Notes: a model not told the origin generated them from the sequence alone. A DNA stretch of 64,000 bases from Saltatorellus ferox (GCA_007751475.1 CP036434.1:1736001-1800000), one strand, 5' to 3'; shown: positions 1-9,691, counted from the stretch's first letter. Numbers and translations: made by a program.

Positions 1-2
1 CG

Positions 3-110
3 CTGGAGTTCGAGCCGGGGGACGGTGCGGATGTCTCCGAGCTCTCCCTGCGTCTGACGCGCGAAGGTAAGGCTGCCAGCGAGCGCTGGATGCACAGGTG
101 GACGCGATGA
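3..110 (+). CDS. Glucan biosynthesis protein G-like, C-terminal end (partial)
   Basis: An open frame enters from the left edge and gives 35 residues ending ...LTREGKAASERWMHRWTR before a TGA at 108-110. The short beta-strand-like tail with a final aromatic/Arg-rich segment resembles the end of OpgG/MdoG, the periplasmic partner of OpgH. The stop overlaps the opgH start by 4 bp (ATGA), the usual opgGH operon layout. Identification rests mainly on synteny because only the tail is visible. Confidence 0.6.
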   Translation: MEFEPGDGADVSELSLRLTREGKAASERWMHRWTR

Positions 111-2317
111 GCCAGGCCCTCATGGAGAAGCCGAGGACCGGGGCGGCACTGCCGCCAGCCGCTCCGCTCGAGATGCCCGTGCGTTCCCTTGGGACGGGAC
201 GGTCCGATCTTTCGGGCCCTCCCTCGGGGAAGCGGGAACGCGCCTCGCTGCGAGAGCGCGCGGGCCGATGGCTGACCTTCGGTGGATCGGCGGCGCTGAC
301 CCTGTATGCGACGGTCGAGATGGCGCTGGCGGTGTCGTCGGGCGAGGTGGGCGTGGGGCAGGTGTTGCTCACCTTGCTCTTCTCGCTGACGTTCGGCTGG
401 ATCGCGTACTCCAGCGCGGGGGCGCTGGCGGGCCTCTTCTTCTATCGCAGGCGCGGCGTGCCCGCGAGCGGTCCGCTGCTGGGCCGAACGGCGCTGGTGA
501 TGCCCGTCTACAACGAGGACCCTGCCGGTCCGATGGCGGCACTCTTCGCCATGGCGAAGGGACTGGAGCGGCTCGGCCTCGCCGGCCGCTTCGAGCTCTT
601 CATCGCCTCGGATACGAACCGCGCCGACGCGTGGACCCGTGAGACGGCGGCGGTGGCTGAGCTGCGTGAGGCGCTGGACGACGTGATGCCTGTGTGGTAT
701 CGCCGTCGCCATCGCAACGTGGCGCGGAAGTCCGGCAACGTCGAGGACTTCGTCAAACGCTTCGGCGGGCGCTACGACGCCATGGTCATGCTCGATGCCG
801 ACAGCGTGATGTCGCCGGAGACGCTCGTGGCCCTCAGTCGCGCGATGGAGGCCGATCCGCAGCTCGGCCTACTGCAAACGGTCCCGCGGCTCGCCGGTGC
901 CAGAGGGCTTCTTCCTCGACTTCAGCAGTTCGCGAGCGCCACCTATGGCCCCGCGATCTCGCGGGGCGTCGCCACCTGGCAGGGGCCTGACGGCAACTAC
1001 TGGGGTCACAACGCCATCATTCGACTGTCGGCTTTCGCGGACGCGTGCGGCCTCCCCGAGCTTCGCGGGCGCAAGCCCTTCGGAGGCCCGATCCTGAGTC
1101 ATGATTTCGCCGAGGCCGCGTGGATGCGGCGCGCCGGCTGGAGCGTGCGGATGGATCCTGAGCTGGACGGCAGCTACGAGGACGGTCCGCCGACGTTGCT
1201 CGATCTCAGCCAGCGCGATCGTCGCTGGATGCAGGGCAACCTTCAGCACGCGGGCATCGTGGGAGCGCGTGGGCTCTCCGGCGTCAGCCGAGCGCATCTG
1301 CTCGGGGGCATCGCGGGCTACCTCATGTCGCCGCTCTGGCTGGCGCTCATGGTCGTCGGAGCGATCGTCGCCGTGCAGGCTTCGTTCGCCGAGCCGGTCT
1401 ACTTTACCGAGCCGTTCCAGCTGACGCCGACGTGGCCGAAGTTCGACTCCGAGCGGATGTTCGCGCTGTTCTGGCTATCGATCGGCGTGCTGTTGCTCCC
1501 GAAAGCGATCGGGCTCATGTCAGCCGCAATCGCCGAAGGCCGCCGAGGAGGTTCCATCCCGCGGCTCCTGTTCGGCGCATTCATCGAACTCTTCGCGTCG
1601 GCGCTCTATGCGCCGGTGTGTATGGCGATGCAGACCCGCCAGGTCCTCGAGGTCCTGATGGGCCGGGATTCAGGCTGGAACGTTCAGACGCGGGAGGGAG
1701 CCTCGACGCCATGGAGCGTCTGCCTCCAGCGGCATGCGCTGCAAACCCTCATCGGCGTGATGGCGGCGATCCTGACGTTCCACTTCCTGTTCGAGCTACT
1801 CGGCTGGGTGGCGCCGACGCTCGCGGGGCTCATCGTGGCCGTGCCGATCTCTCGCTGGAGCGGAAGCCTCCGCGCGGGCACCTGGCTGCGCGAGCGGGGT
1901 CTCTTGATGACGCCGGAGGAGCGGGATCCGCCCGCAATCCTCCTCGAGCGAAACGCGGCCATCCCGCGATTCGCCCGTGCCTGTTGCGTCCCGGGCGGCC
2001 TCCGCTCGCTAGTGGCATTGAGTGAGGCGCGAGCCCGTCACCTGGAGCTGGCCGGAGCCCCTTTCAGGCCGGAGCGCGGAACCCCTGACCTCGCGACACT
2101 GGCTGCCCGTGCCAAGGTCCATGACGCGCGAACGCTGGAGGAGCTCGAATCCTGGCTGACGGAGCCAGAGCGCCTGGCTCTCCTCGGAGATGCGGAGCTT
2201 CTGAAGATGGCAGCCAACCTGCCGGTCCGAACGAGCCCCGGCAAGCCAAGACCGACCATCGAACCCCGGATCTCCAATCGCCTGCAGAGAGCAACGAAAG
2301 GACAAACCTCGAACTGA
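107..2317 (+). CDS. opgH: Glucans biosynthesis glucosyltransferase H
   Basis: Inner-membrane processive GT2 enzyme that uses UDP-glucose to build the linear backbone of osmoregulated periplasmic glucans and passes it to OpgG. After an N-terminal membrane segment pair (about residues 55-115) come ALVMPVYNEDPAGPMAAL, ASDTNRADAW, the MLDADSVM metal-binding motif and QRDRRWMQGNLQHAG, the OpgH form of the (Q/R)xxRW acceptor motif. Further hydrophobic spans follow in the C-terminal half. At 736 aa it is shorter than the E. coli enzyme (about 850 aa), mainly at the N-terminus. I chose the ATG at 107 because it makes an ATGA overlap with the preceding stop; a GTG at 98 is also in frame. The tail (after about residue 600) is a soluble, charged extension. 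Confidence 0.93.
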   Translation: MSQALMEKPRTGAALPPAAPLEMPVRSLGTGRSDLSGPPSGKRERASLRERAGRWLTFGGSAALTLYATVEMALAVSSGEVGVGQVLLTLLFSLTFGWIAYSSAGALAGLFFYRRRGVPASGPLLGRTALVMPVYNEDPAGPMAALFAMAKGLERLGLAGRFELFIASDTNRADAWTRETAAVAELREALDDVMPVWYRRRHRNVARKSGNVEDFVKRFGGRYDAMVMLDADSVMSPETLVALSRAMEADPQLGLLQTVPRLAGARGLLPRLQQFASATYGPAISRGVATWQGPDGNYWGHNAIIRLSAFADACGLPELRGRKPFGGPILSHDFAEAAWMRRAGWSVRMDPELDGSYEDGPPTLLDLSQRDRRWMQGNLQHAGIVGARGLSGVSRAHLLGGIAGYLMSPLWLALMVVGAIVAVQASFAEPVYFTEPFQLTPTWPKFDSERMFALFWLSIGVLLLPKAIGLMSAAIAEGRRGGSIPRLLFGAFIELFASALYAPVCMAMQTRQVLEVLMGRDSGWNVQTREGASTPWSVCLQRHALQTLIGVMAAILTFHFLFELLGWVAPTLAGLIVAVPISRWSGSLRAGTWLRERGLLMTPEERDPPAILLERNAAIPRFARACCVPGGLRSLVALSEARARHLELAGAPFRPERGTPDLATLAARAKVHDARTLEELESWLTEPERLALLGDAELLKMAANLPVRTSPGKPRPTIEPRISNRLQRATKGQTSN

Positions 2318-2331
2318 CCACTCCCCTATCC

Positions 2332-2418
2332 GACACAAACGGACCAGGTCCGTCCGTACCGGAACAAACGCACCTGGTCCGTTTGTTCCGGAACAAACGG
2401 ACCAGGTGCGTTTGTGTC
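2332..2418. repeat. 87-bp near-perfect palindrome between convergent genes
   Basis: The whole stretch folds on itself. It begins GACACAAACGGACCAGGTCC and ends with the reverse complement of that with few mismatches, and the centre (CCGGAACAAACG ... CGTTTGTTCCGG) is a strong hairpin. The word AACGGACCAGGT or its complement recurs three times. It starts 15 bp after the opgH stop and ends 3 bp before the stop of the convergent gene, so a bidirectional terminator or a REP-like element is plausible. There is no clear U-tract. Confidence 0.75.
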
Positions 2419-2420
2419 GC

Positions 2421-3965
2421 TTAGCGGACGGCGAGGATCTCGGCGATGGGGACGCGGTCTTTCCAGGTCTGGCCGCGCATCGGGGTACCGCCTGCTGGCC
2501 ACGAGGTCAGGAACTCGGTGGCTTGGAGGTCTTCGGCGTCGGAGAGGATCTTCTTCAGGCCCAACGTTCTGGGGTTGGGGCCGCGCAGTGATTCTTCGTT
2601 CGAGAGCCACAGGAGGTCGCCGCCGAAGGCCAGCTGGTGCTCGGGAAGGAAGAAGAGCATGAAGGCCTCGGTGTGGGCGGAGTGGCCGGCCGCTTCGGCG
2701 GCGATCAGGCGTCCGGGGGCTTCTCGCGGCGCCCAGCGCTCCTCCGGCTCCACGCCTACGATCTTCACCGGCTTGGGCGAACGGGCCAGGCTGTCCGGCT
2801 TCAGCGTGCGAGGGCGACTCAGCACGTGCTCGACGTAATCCGCGACGTCGGCGGGGCAGACAATCGTGGCGCCTCGCAGGACAAACGGACGAAGGGCACC
2901 GATGTAGTGGGGATGATGGTGTGAAGCGGCCGCATAGAGGAACGGGTGCCCTGGCTTCTCACGTTCCAGCGCTCGGATGAGCTCTTCGCCGATAGTGGAA
3001 CTCACGGGAGCTTCCAGCACCGCCCATCCAGGGCCAAGGTCGACGGCGACGCTCCGGGCCGCTTCCTTCGCGATCAAAAGCTCGAAAGCGCCCGCACTCA
3101 GCTCTCGGAGTTCAATGATGGGAGACGGGTCGGCGTCGTTGCTTTCGGCGGCCTCCGGGTCAGGAAACAGTCCGCCCGCGAAGGGCTCTACCTTCGAATC
3201 GAGATCGACGTCGGTGATCCTGGCGATCTCGCCGGTCCCGAGGGGGCCGGTGATGGTCCAGCCTCCGACGACGCCCGGCGCGATCGGCGGCGCATCGAGG
3301 TAGGTGAGCGACTCCACGACATCCCCGAGCAGCTCGCTGCTCGTCATCCAGTCGACGCCGACGAGGCCCGGGACCTCGACGTCGCTCTCGTCGAGCGAGT
3401 AGTGAACGGGGATAGTGCGAACCAGGGCCTTTCCGCCTTCGAGCGCAACCAGCACGTCCACGCCGCCAGCGGCCGTGTCGTTCGCATTCAGGACGCGGCC
3501 CGCCGTGCAGAGGTAATGGGCCAGAGTGGCGGGGAAGGCCGCGCGCTGGACGAGCTGAGCGCGCAGCGCATCGGCGCTATCGAGTGCGGCGCCCGGGCTG
3601 TCCGCTCGATCCTGGATCGCGAAGAAGTCGTTGATCCTGAGCCGTGCGCCCGGGCCACCCTTCGAAGCGCGCATTTCCACGTCAACCCGCCAGGGAGACC
3701 CGGCACCGGTGGAGACCTCGAAGACGCGCAGGTCGCTGATCGACTCCGACGTTCCATGGTCGTCGGGGCGGCGCCCGTGGCGGAGGCTGACGGATCGGGT
3801 CTCGACCGTCGCCTGCATGCGGTGGCGGGGCGGCGCGAGGTGCTCGCAGAGGGACTCCAGCGTGGCCCTTCCGCGCTCGCAGTCTTCGATGTGCTCCTGG
3901 AGCGGGGAGTTCTGGGCAGTGGCCATCGCGGAGGTGACTAGGAGGCTGGCGGCGAGGTGGATCAT
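2421..3965 (-). CDS. Secreted MBL-fold hydrolase-like protein
   Basis: About 514 aa. It starts with a signal peptide (MIHLAASLLVTSAMATAQN). The N-terminal ~300 residues resemble outer-membrane-lipoprotein-like beta-rich regions seen before MBL domains in planctomycetes, but I cannot name a family. The C-terminal part has the metallo-beta-lactamase layout: SHHHPHYIGALRPF in place of HxHxDH, then GHSAHTEAFMLFFLPEHQLAFGGDLLW, where the second-shell His and GD metal positions fall. The usual Asp of HxHxDH appears to be replaced, so catalysis is uncertain. A TTG at 3986 overlapping the upstream stop is an alternative start; the ATG at 3965 gives a cleaner signal peptide. Probably co-transcribed with the RND gene. 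Confidence 0.7.
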   Translation of the reverse strand: MIHLAASLLVTSAMATAQNSPLQEHIEDCERGRATLESLCEHLAPPRHRMQATVETRSVSLRHGRRPDDHGTSESISDLRVFEVSTGAGSPWRVDVEMRASKGGPGARLRINDFFAIQDRADSPGAALDSADALRAQLVQRAAFPATLAHYLCTAGRVLNANDTAAGGVDVLVALEGGKALVRTIPVHYSLDESDVEVPGLVGVDWMTSSELLGDVVESLTYLDAPPIAPGVVGGWTITGPLGTGEIARITDVDLDSKVEPFAGGLFPDPEAAESNDADPSPIIELRELSAGAFELLIAKEAARSVAVDLGPGWAVLEAPVSSTIGEELIRALEREKPGHPFLYAAASHHHPHYIGALRPFVLRGATIVCPADVADYVEHVLSRPRTLKPDSLARSPKPVKIVGVEPEERWAPREAPGRLIAAEAAGHSAHTEAFMLFFLPEHQLAFGGDLLWLSNEESLRGPNPRTLGLKKILSDAEDLQATEFLTSWPAGGTPMRGQTWKDRVPIAEILAVR

Positions 3966-3982
3966 GGCCCGCCTACGGCGCC

Positions 3983-6109
3983 TCAACCCCTCCGTTGGCT
4001 CCGCCAGGGAAGAAGTGCCGGCAGCACGAGAAGATCGGCGGCCCAGGCTGCCACAGCGCCGATGGCGCAGAGCCCGCCGAAGCGCGAGGTCGGCGCGAAG
4101 CCCGAGAGAAGGAGCGTGCCGAACCCCAGAGCGAGGCTGAAGGAGCTGACCGTCGCCGCGCCGCCGACTTCGGCGAAGGCGTGGAGCCTCGACCGCGGCG
4201 TTCGGGGCATCGGGCCAGCGGCGTGGAGCAGGTGGAACGTATTGTCGACAGCGAGGCCGAGCACGACCGCAGCCACCATGGTCGTCGCTCCATCGAGCGG
4301 GATGCCGAGCGCCACCGCCGCCACGAGGATCACGGCTACCGGAACGAGGTTCACCATCAGCGCCGCCAGGAGCTCGCGCGCGGACCTCACGACGATGAGG
4401 AATAGAATCGTGGTCGCGATCAGCGTCAGGCCGAGCGACCGCGCCAGCGTTCCCACGAGCGTCGCCTGGACCTCATGCAGTCGAACGAGCGAGCCGCTGA
4501 CGTAGGCCGTGCCCTCGGGAACGCGCGCGTCGGCCACCCCGTGGAGCGCCGCCAGCAGAGCGTCGGTCTGTTCGCTTTCTCCATTCGGAAAGCGCACCGT
4601 CCAGCGGGCGATCTTGCCGCTTTCGTCGAGTCGTCCGGCCTTGCGAAGGAGCGGCATGGCCGCGAGCCGACCCGCTCCGCTCGCGATGGTATCGAGGATC
4701 AACTCCGGCCCGACGACGTGGGTCGCACCGGGCGCGGCGAGGAGCGCGCGCGCGAGTTCGAGCGACGCCAGCTGCGACACCGTCCAGGCGCTTTCGTCCT
4801 TGCGCTCGATCATCACCTCGGCGCTGGAGAGCCCCGCGCCTTCGGCCTCGAGACTCTCGAACTGCACGCGCACCGGGTGGTCGGCCGCGAAGTACGTCAG
4901 GCCGTCGGTGGCGGTTTGCAGGAACGTCGGCGTGGAGGCGCCGGCGACGAGAACGGCGATGGCCGCGCAGGCGAAGAGCCCTCGCCGGCGTGCCACGAAC
5001 GCAGCCAGCTTGCGCCACGGTCGAGCACTCGCCGTGGCGCTGCCCCGGGAGGACCGGAGCGCGCCCAGCAGGTAGGTACTGCCGAAGAGCGACAGCGGCG
5101 TGACGACGAGCACGGCGGCCGCTGCGAGGGTCCCGAGATCCGCGACCGAGCGCAGCGCGCTGATCCGAAACACGGCAAAACCGATGGCGGTGGTCAGCGC
5201 CGCGAGCGAGCATCCGAGGCGCTTGTCCAGGAGCGCGGCACGCGCTGCCTCGCGCGGTGCCATCCCTGCGCCGACGTGATGCTGGAACCGGAGAACGACG
5301 TGCAGCGTCCCCGCGAGAAGCAGGACGAAGGTGATCGGCCCGACCGCGACGAGAATGAGATCCGAGGGACCGATGAAGGCGCGCGCCGCGGCGCGCGAGC
5401 CGACCGAAGCCGTTGCGGCGGGCAGGAGCGCGACCGCGACCAGCGGGACCGAACGCAGGAACGCCCAGGCACCCAGCGCGGCGAGCAGCACGAGGAGCGG
5501 AACGAAGGTCCGCTCCACGCGGCGCGCTTCGTCATCGAGTGCGGCGGACACGAGGGGGTGGCCGGCGTAGCGGAGCCCCAGACCGGCGGCTTTCGCTCGC
5601 TCTCGGAGGTCGTCCAGCGACCGAGCGAGGTCCGCGCGCTCCGCCGGCGTCGCACCGAGCGCAATCCGCAGCACGAAGTCGATCCGCGGCGGCCCATCGG
5701 CCTGGAGATCGAGGCCCCGCACGAGACGTTCGAGGTTCGTAGCGGGCTCGGTCACCGGCCACGGCCAGCGGTTGAGCAACGACAGCGGGCTGACGACGTC
5801 CTCGACCGCCGCCTGCTTCGGAAGCTCGGCTCCGAGTTGCTCCGCGAACGCCTGGGCCGCGGCGTCCTCGACGCCGAAGCCTCCCAGTCGAACGAGCACT
5901 GCCTCGTCGCCGCCGAAGCGGTCGCGCAGGACCTCCCAGCTGACGTCGCGGTCCAGCTGGGATCCCCAGCGTTCGATCCGGTTGTCCGTGCTCCAGCCAT
6001 CGGCGTAGAGACCCAGTCCCGCGAGCGCGACGACCCACAGGACGAGGAGGACGATCGGGCCTCGGCGACGGCCGTTGGTAGGGGGAGCAGGGCCGTTCGG
6101 GGAGGGCAT
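3983..6109 (-). CDS. RND/MMPL-family transporter
   Basis: 708 aa with the duplicated RND plan: one N-terminal TM (about residues 17-35), a periplasmic loop (GSQLDRDVSWEVLRDRFGGDEAVLVRLG), a five-helix block (about 210-360), a second single TM near 385, a second periplasmic loop, and a final five-helix block with IPLDGATTMVAAVVLGLAVDNTFHLLH. This half-sized architecture is the MMPL/HAE3-like type that exports lipids or other hydrophobic molecules. The substrate cannot be told from sequence. It is divergent from the lipoprotein gene at 6212, with about 100 bp between for promoters. Confidence 0.88.
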   Translation of the reverse strand: MPSPNGPAPPTNGRRRGPIVLLVLWVVALAGLGLYADGWSTDNRIERWGSQLDRDVSWEVLRDRFGGDEAVLVRLGGFGVEDAAAQAFAEQLGAELPKQAAVEDVVSPLSLLNRWPWPVTEPATNLERLVRGLDLQADGPPRIDFVLRIALGATPAERADLARSLDDLRERAKAAGLGLRYAGHPLVSAALDDEARRVERTFVPLLVLLAALGAWAFLRSVPLVAVALLPAATASVGSRAAARAFIGPSDLILVAVGPITFVLLLAGTLHVVLRFQHHVGAGMAPREAARAALLDKRLGCSLAALTTAIGFAVFRISALRSVADLGTLAAAAVLVVTPLSLFGSTYLLGALRSSRGSATASARPWRKLAAFVARRRGLFACAAIAVLVAGASTPTFLQTATDGLTYFAADHPVRVQFESLEAEGAGLSSAEVMIERKDESAWTVSQLASLELARALLAAPGATHVVGPELILDTIASGAGRLAAMPLLRKAGRLDESGKIARWTVRFPNGESEQTDALLAALHGVADARVPEGTAYVSGSLVRLHEVQATLVGTLARSLGLTLIATTILFLIVVRSARELLAALMVNLVPVAVILVAAVALGIPLDGATTMVAAVVLGLAVDNTFHLLHAAGPMPRTPRSRLHAFAEVGGAATVSSFSLALGFGTLLLSGFAPTSRFGGLCAIGAVAAWAADLLVLPALLPWRSQRRG

Positions 6110-6211
6110 GGCGTCAGGCTACGCTGTGCGACGTTGCATGTCGTCAGCGGGCTTCGAATCGAGGGGGCGCCACGGTTGACGGCGAGGGGGCCCGTCGCGG
6201 ATGCTGGGGCC

Positions 6212-7042
6212 ATGCGGAACTCACTCCTGATGCTCTGGCTCTGCCTCTCTGCCGGATGCCGTTCCGCGCCGCCTCTCCACGAGGTTCTTGCGCCGGTCGA
6301 CGCCGTGCGCGCCGAGTTCGGGACGCTCCAGGAACGCTGCGACGCCGAGGCGTTCGCCGCGCGCGAGGTCGCGGAAGCGAGGCCAGATGACGCGGCAGCC
6401 CAGGTCAGCGCGGCGCGCTGGCTCGCCACCGCGGCGGACGTCCGACTGATCGAAAGCCAGGTCGCCCGGGCCGCCGCGGAGAAGCTCACCGTTCAGCAGC
6501 TCGTGGAGCTGGACGAGACCGGCGACGCGGACCTCAAGGACGCGGTCCTCGGTCTCTGCTCCGCCGGGCTAGAGCACGGAAACGCGGCGGCCGACCTCGC
6601 GCCGGAGGATCCCGCAGCGCTCTACTATCGTGCGTTCAACCTGTCGCTCGTCGCCTGGGCCGAAGGCAAGAGCACCGCGATCCTGCGCGGGCGCGGGCCG
6701 AAGCTGAAGGCGGCGCTGGAGTCTGTCGCGGAGCGTTTCCCCGAGTTCCAGTTCGCCGGGCCCCTGCGCCTGCGCGCCCGCTTCCTGGACCGCGCGCCCT
6801 GGCCCTACGGCGACCGCAATCAAGCGATCGAGCTTCTTCAGGAGGCGACGCGCCTCGCCCCGACGCCGGTGAACTGGCAGTTCCTCGGCGACGCCCTCTG
6901 GATGAACGGCGCCGAAGAGAAAGCACTCGCGGCCTGGAAGGCCGGCGCCGTCGCCGAGGCCGACCCGTCGATCGATCTCGGTGCCGACCTTCGCCGCCAG
7001 CTCAACCGTGCGCGCGTCGACGCATGGTCGGCTGCGAGGTAA
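6212..7042 (+). CDS. TPR-like lipoprotein
   Basis: 276 aa. MRNSLLMLWLCLSAGC is a lipoprotein signal with the lipobox Cys near residue 16. The mature part is helical and Ala/Glu-rich; ALYYRAFNLSLVAWAEGKS and AIELLQEATRLAPTPVNWQFLGDALWMNGAEEKALAAW look like TPR helices, as in TRAP-T-associated or TPR-type envelope lipoproteins. A longer open frame begins far upstream but is antisense to the RND gene, so I start at the ATG that gives the signal peptide. The next gene starts 25 bp downstream, suggesting an operon. Confidence 0.75.
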   Translation: MRNSLLMLWLCLSAGCRSAPPLHEVLAPVDAVRAEFGTLQERCDAEAFAAREVAEARPDDAAAQVSAARWLATAADVRLIESQVARAAAEKLTVQQLVELDETGDADLKDAVLGLCSAGLEHGNAAADLAPEDPAALYYRAFNLSLVAWAEGKSTAILRGRGPKLKAALESVAERFPEFQFAGPLRLRARFLDRAPWPYGDRNQAIELLQEATRLAPTPVNWQFLGDALWMNGAEEKALAAWKAGAVAEADPSIDLGADLRRQLNRARVDAWSAAR

Positions 7043-7067
7043 GGGACTTCCTGTTAGCCTCTGGCGT

Positions 7068-9476
7068 ATGCCGTTGCTGCTCGTTCTCGGACTCGCCCTC
7101 CTTCCACAATCGCCGGAGCCCCTCGAAGCGCGAGAGATCAGAACCCTGATCCGAAGACTCGAGTCGGGTGACGAGACGAGGGCGGAGCGGGCTGCCGACG
7201 ATCTGCTCTCTGCGGGTATCCAAGGGCTCTCCTATCTGCCGGATAGCCTCGAACTCCTGGAGGACCGGTGGAGGAAGAGCGAGATCAGCTTCGAATGCGT
7301 CGAACGCGTTCGTGCTCTGCGCTTGATGATCGCCTCCGCTCACGAGGAAGCCTTCGAGGAGTTGCTGAAGCAGGCGGGTGATCCGCGGGATGCCGTTCGC
7401 ACCCGAAGCCAGTACGCGCTCGCCGTGCTGCCGAGGAATCCTTCCCGGGAGCTCATCGAACGTTGGCCCACCCTGAGCCTCCAGCAGCGCGAGAATTCGA
7501 TCTATGCGCTGATCGCGAGTGGAGAAGCCTTCGCCCAGGATCAGCTGGTCGCCGTGCTGAACGGTGACGTGGCGAACTCCGTGACCGCGCGCCTGCGGGC
7601 GGCCATGGGTCTACGAGCGTACGCGCGGGAGCAGGATGCGATTTCCGCCCTGGAATGGGCGGTCCTCGATTCCGAATGGAGCGTGGCCTTCGGTGCCTGC
7701 AGCACGCTCTGGTCCTATGGTGAGGCCGGAGCGCCAGGACTTGTGAGCGCCCTCGGGAGCCAACTCGAGGGCGTACGTGCCCTTGCCGGTGCCCTGGTGG
7801 CAGACATCGGGGCGAGCGCGGCGGAGCCCGTGCTGGAGGCTCTCATGAAGTCGCCCAAGGACGTGGACCTTCTGCGGCCGGCTCGGATCGTCGCGCCTGC
7901 GGATCCGCGCACGGTCAAGGCGTTTCTCGCTCTCCGGGGCAGCGCGCAATCCGCGCTTCGATGGGAGCTTCTCCTCGGACTGCCGGAGCTGGAGATGGAC
8001 GGAGAGCTGCGCGTGGAGATCCTGCACGAGGCTCTTCGGAGCCCGAAGCTGGCGCTGGCCGAAGAGGCCGTGTTCGCGAGCCTGCGTCTTCCCGACCCCG
8101 AGTTCCTGGCGCTCCGTGAAGCGCTCCACCGTGCATGGCTGCGACCCGATGCGAGCGAGAAGCTGTTGAACTCGATGGGGGCCGTCATGCTCCGCTTGGA
8201 GCTCGAGCCCGAGGAGCGCCTCGACTGGTGCGCCGAGCGCATCGCCCTTCCCGCCGGCGAGGGCCGGTTCATTCCGGGTGTGTTCGCGCGAGAGGTGGCG
8301 TCCGAGGACATGGACGCGCTGGTCGAGCGCGTTCGCGCACTTTCACCGAGCGACCGTCTCCCCTGGCTTCCGAGCCTGCTGGATCTCGGTGGAGGCGCGC
8401 CCCAGGAGCTGCTGCTGGACACGGCGCGGAACGGCTCGGCCTCGACGCGCCCCATGGTGATGGGGTACCTCGCGATGTCCGGCGGAACGGACGAAGCAAC
8501 CGTGGAGATGCTGGAAGCGTGCCTCCAGGACCGTACGGCTCCTGAGTTCGAAAGAGTTCTGCGCGGATTGGCCAAACTCGGATCGAAAGCCGACGGCCTG
8601 TTGGATCCGCTCTTGAAGCAGTTCGATGAGCTTCCGTTCCAGGTGCAATCGACGGTACTCACGGCGGCTGCGCGCTGTGATCCTGATTCGAAGTGGCTGT
8701 TGAAGGCGGCGAAGGACGCGCTGGAGTGGTCGGTGTCGGATGAAGTTCGCGCGGCGGCGGCTGAAGCTCTCTCCGTGGGGACTCGTTCCACGAAGTCTCG
8801 CATCAAAGAGCTGCGGGCGGCCCTCGAGCGAGGTGGACTCGCGAAGGACGGCGGTCGCAAGGATGGGAGCAGGACCGTGGCGCAGCTGAGCGAACTCAGG
8901 GCGCAGCTCGGCAAGCAGGGGCCAACGGCCGTGGCAGCGATCGCGACGGCGCTGGCGCGTCTCGAAGCCACCGACTCTTCGACGGTCCGGGCACTGGGGG
9001 AGAACCTGGGACGGTCGCGTCTTCAGACGACCATGGTGGTGGAGGCGCTTCGCCAGCTGTCGCCCGCGTCCGCGAGCCAGGGAGAAAAGCTGACGGAGTT
9101 CCTCTGGAGCCCCGACCTGATCGTGCGAGGCGCGAGCCTGCGTTCCCTGGTGGAGATCGAGGGAGCGGGCGTGCACGCCGATGTCTCGCTGGCGGCGCTC
9201 GTCCTGCTCCAGCCACCCGAACTGGCGGAGATGGCCATGGACGGGGTGGAGGCGCTGGCGCCGGAGGATCGCCCCTTCGCGAAGCCGTACCTTCGCTGCG
9301 CGGCCATTCGAAACTCCTGGCCACTGAATGGCGTTGGCTGGGCGCGTCCCCCTCTGGAGGAACCCTGGGCCAAGGAGTACGGTATTCCAGGCCCCGTGAT
9401 CCCGGACCTCCAGCACCTGCACCGCTTCGACGACATCCGGCAACGCGCGACCCGCCAGATTCAGCATGACGAATGA
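7068..9476 (+). CDS. Secreted HEAT-repeat protein
   Basis: 802 aa. A signal peptide (MPLLLVLGLALLPQSPEPLEA) is followed by a continuous series of helical pairs of HEAT/PBS-lyase type, for example TARLRAAMGLRAYAREQDAISALEWAVLD and DEVRAAAAEALSVGT. No catalytic motif is visible, so it is probably an exported scaffold. The reading frame is open for 29 codons upstream, but this ATG gives the signal peptide. It overlaps the next gene by 11 bp. Confidence 0.8.
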   Translation: MPLLLVLGLALLPQSPEPLEAREIRTLIRRLESGDETRAERAADDLLSAGIQGLSYLPDSLELLEDRWRKSEISFECVERVRALRLMIASAHEEAFEELLKQAGDPRDAVRTRSQYALAVLPRNPSRELIERWPTLSLQQRENSIYALIASGEAFAQDQLVAVLNGDVANSVTARLRAAMGLRAYAREQDAISALEWAVLDSEWSVAFGACSTLWSYGEAGAPGLVSALGSQLEGVRALAGALVADIGASAAEPVLEALMKSPKDVDLLRPARIVAPADPRTVKAFLALRGSAQSALRWELLLGLPELEMDGELRVEILHEALRSPKLALAEEAVFASLRLPDPEFLALREALHRAWLRPDASEKLLNSMGAVMLRLELEPEERLDWCAERIALPAGEGRFIPGVFAREVASEDMDALVERVRALSPSDRLPWLPSLLDLGGGAPQELLLDTARNGSASTRPMVMGYLAMSGGTDEATVEMLEACLQDRTAPEFERVLRGLAKLGSKADGLLDPLLKQFDELPFQVQSTVLTAAARCDPDSKWLLKAAKDALEWSVSDEVRAAAAEALSVGTRSTKSRIKELRAALERGGLAKDGGRKDGSRTVAQLSELRAQLGKQGPTAVAAIATALARLEATDSSTVRALGENLGRSRLQTTMVVEALRQLSPASASQGEKLTEFLWSPDLIVRGASLRSLVEIEGAGVHADVSLAALVLLQPPELAEMAMDGVEALAPEDRPFAKPYLRCAAIRNSWPLNGVGWARPPLEEPWAKEYGIPGPVIPDLQHLHRFDDIRQRATRQIQHDE

Positions 9477-9690
9477 ACCGCCCCGCGAAGACGTCGGCTT
9501 CTTCCGAGATATCGCCATGACTTTCTTCGGTGCGTTCTCGGGCGCGCTGCTCCGATTCTTGACGGCCACGGTGGTGGGGGCGCTCGTGGGCGGGGCCATC
9601 GGGTTCTTCATCGCGGGCTCACCGACCGCCCTCCTCGGAGCAGGAATCGGCGCCGCAGCCGCCTTCCTGGCCACGATGGCTTTTTCGTAG
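9466..9690 (+). CDS. Small glycine-zipper membrane protein
   Basis: 74 aa: a short polar N-terminus (MTNEPPREDVGFFRDIAMTFF), then two hydrophobic helices with GxxxG patterns (GALVGGAIGFFIAG and GAGIGAAAAFLATMAFS). It overlaps the end of the HEAT gene by 11 bp, which supports translational coupling and shared function. No family recognised. Confidence 0.6.
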   Translation: MTNEPPREDVGFFRDIAMTFFGAFSGALLRFLTATVVGALVGGAIGFFIAGSPTALLGAGIGAAAAFLATMAFS

Positions 9691-9691
9691 G

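Noticed and set aside
4475..6211. Upstream extension of the lipoprotein frame
   Set aside because: It lies antisense to the RND gene and is Arg/Glu-rich noise; the lipobox start at 6212 is clearly the real one.
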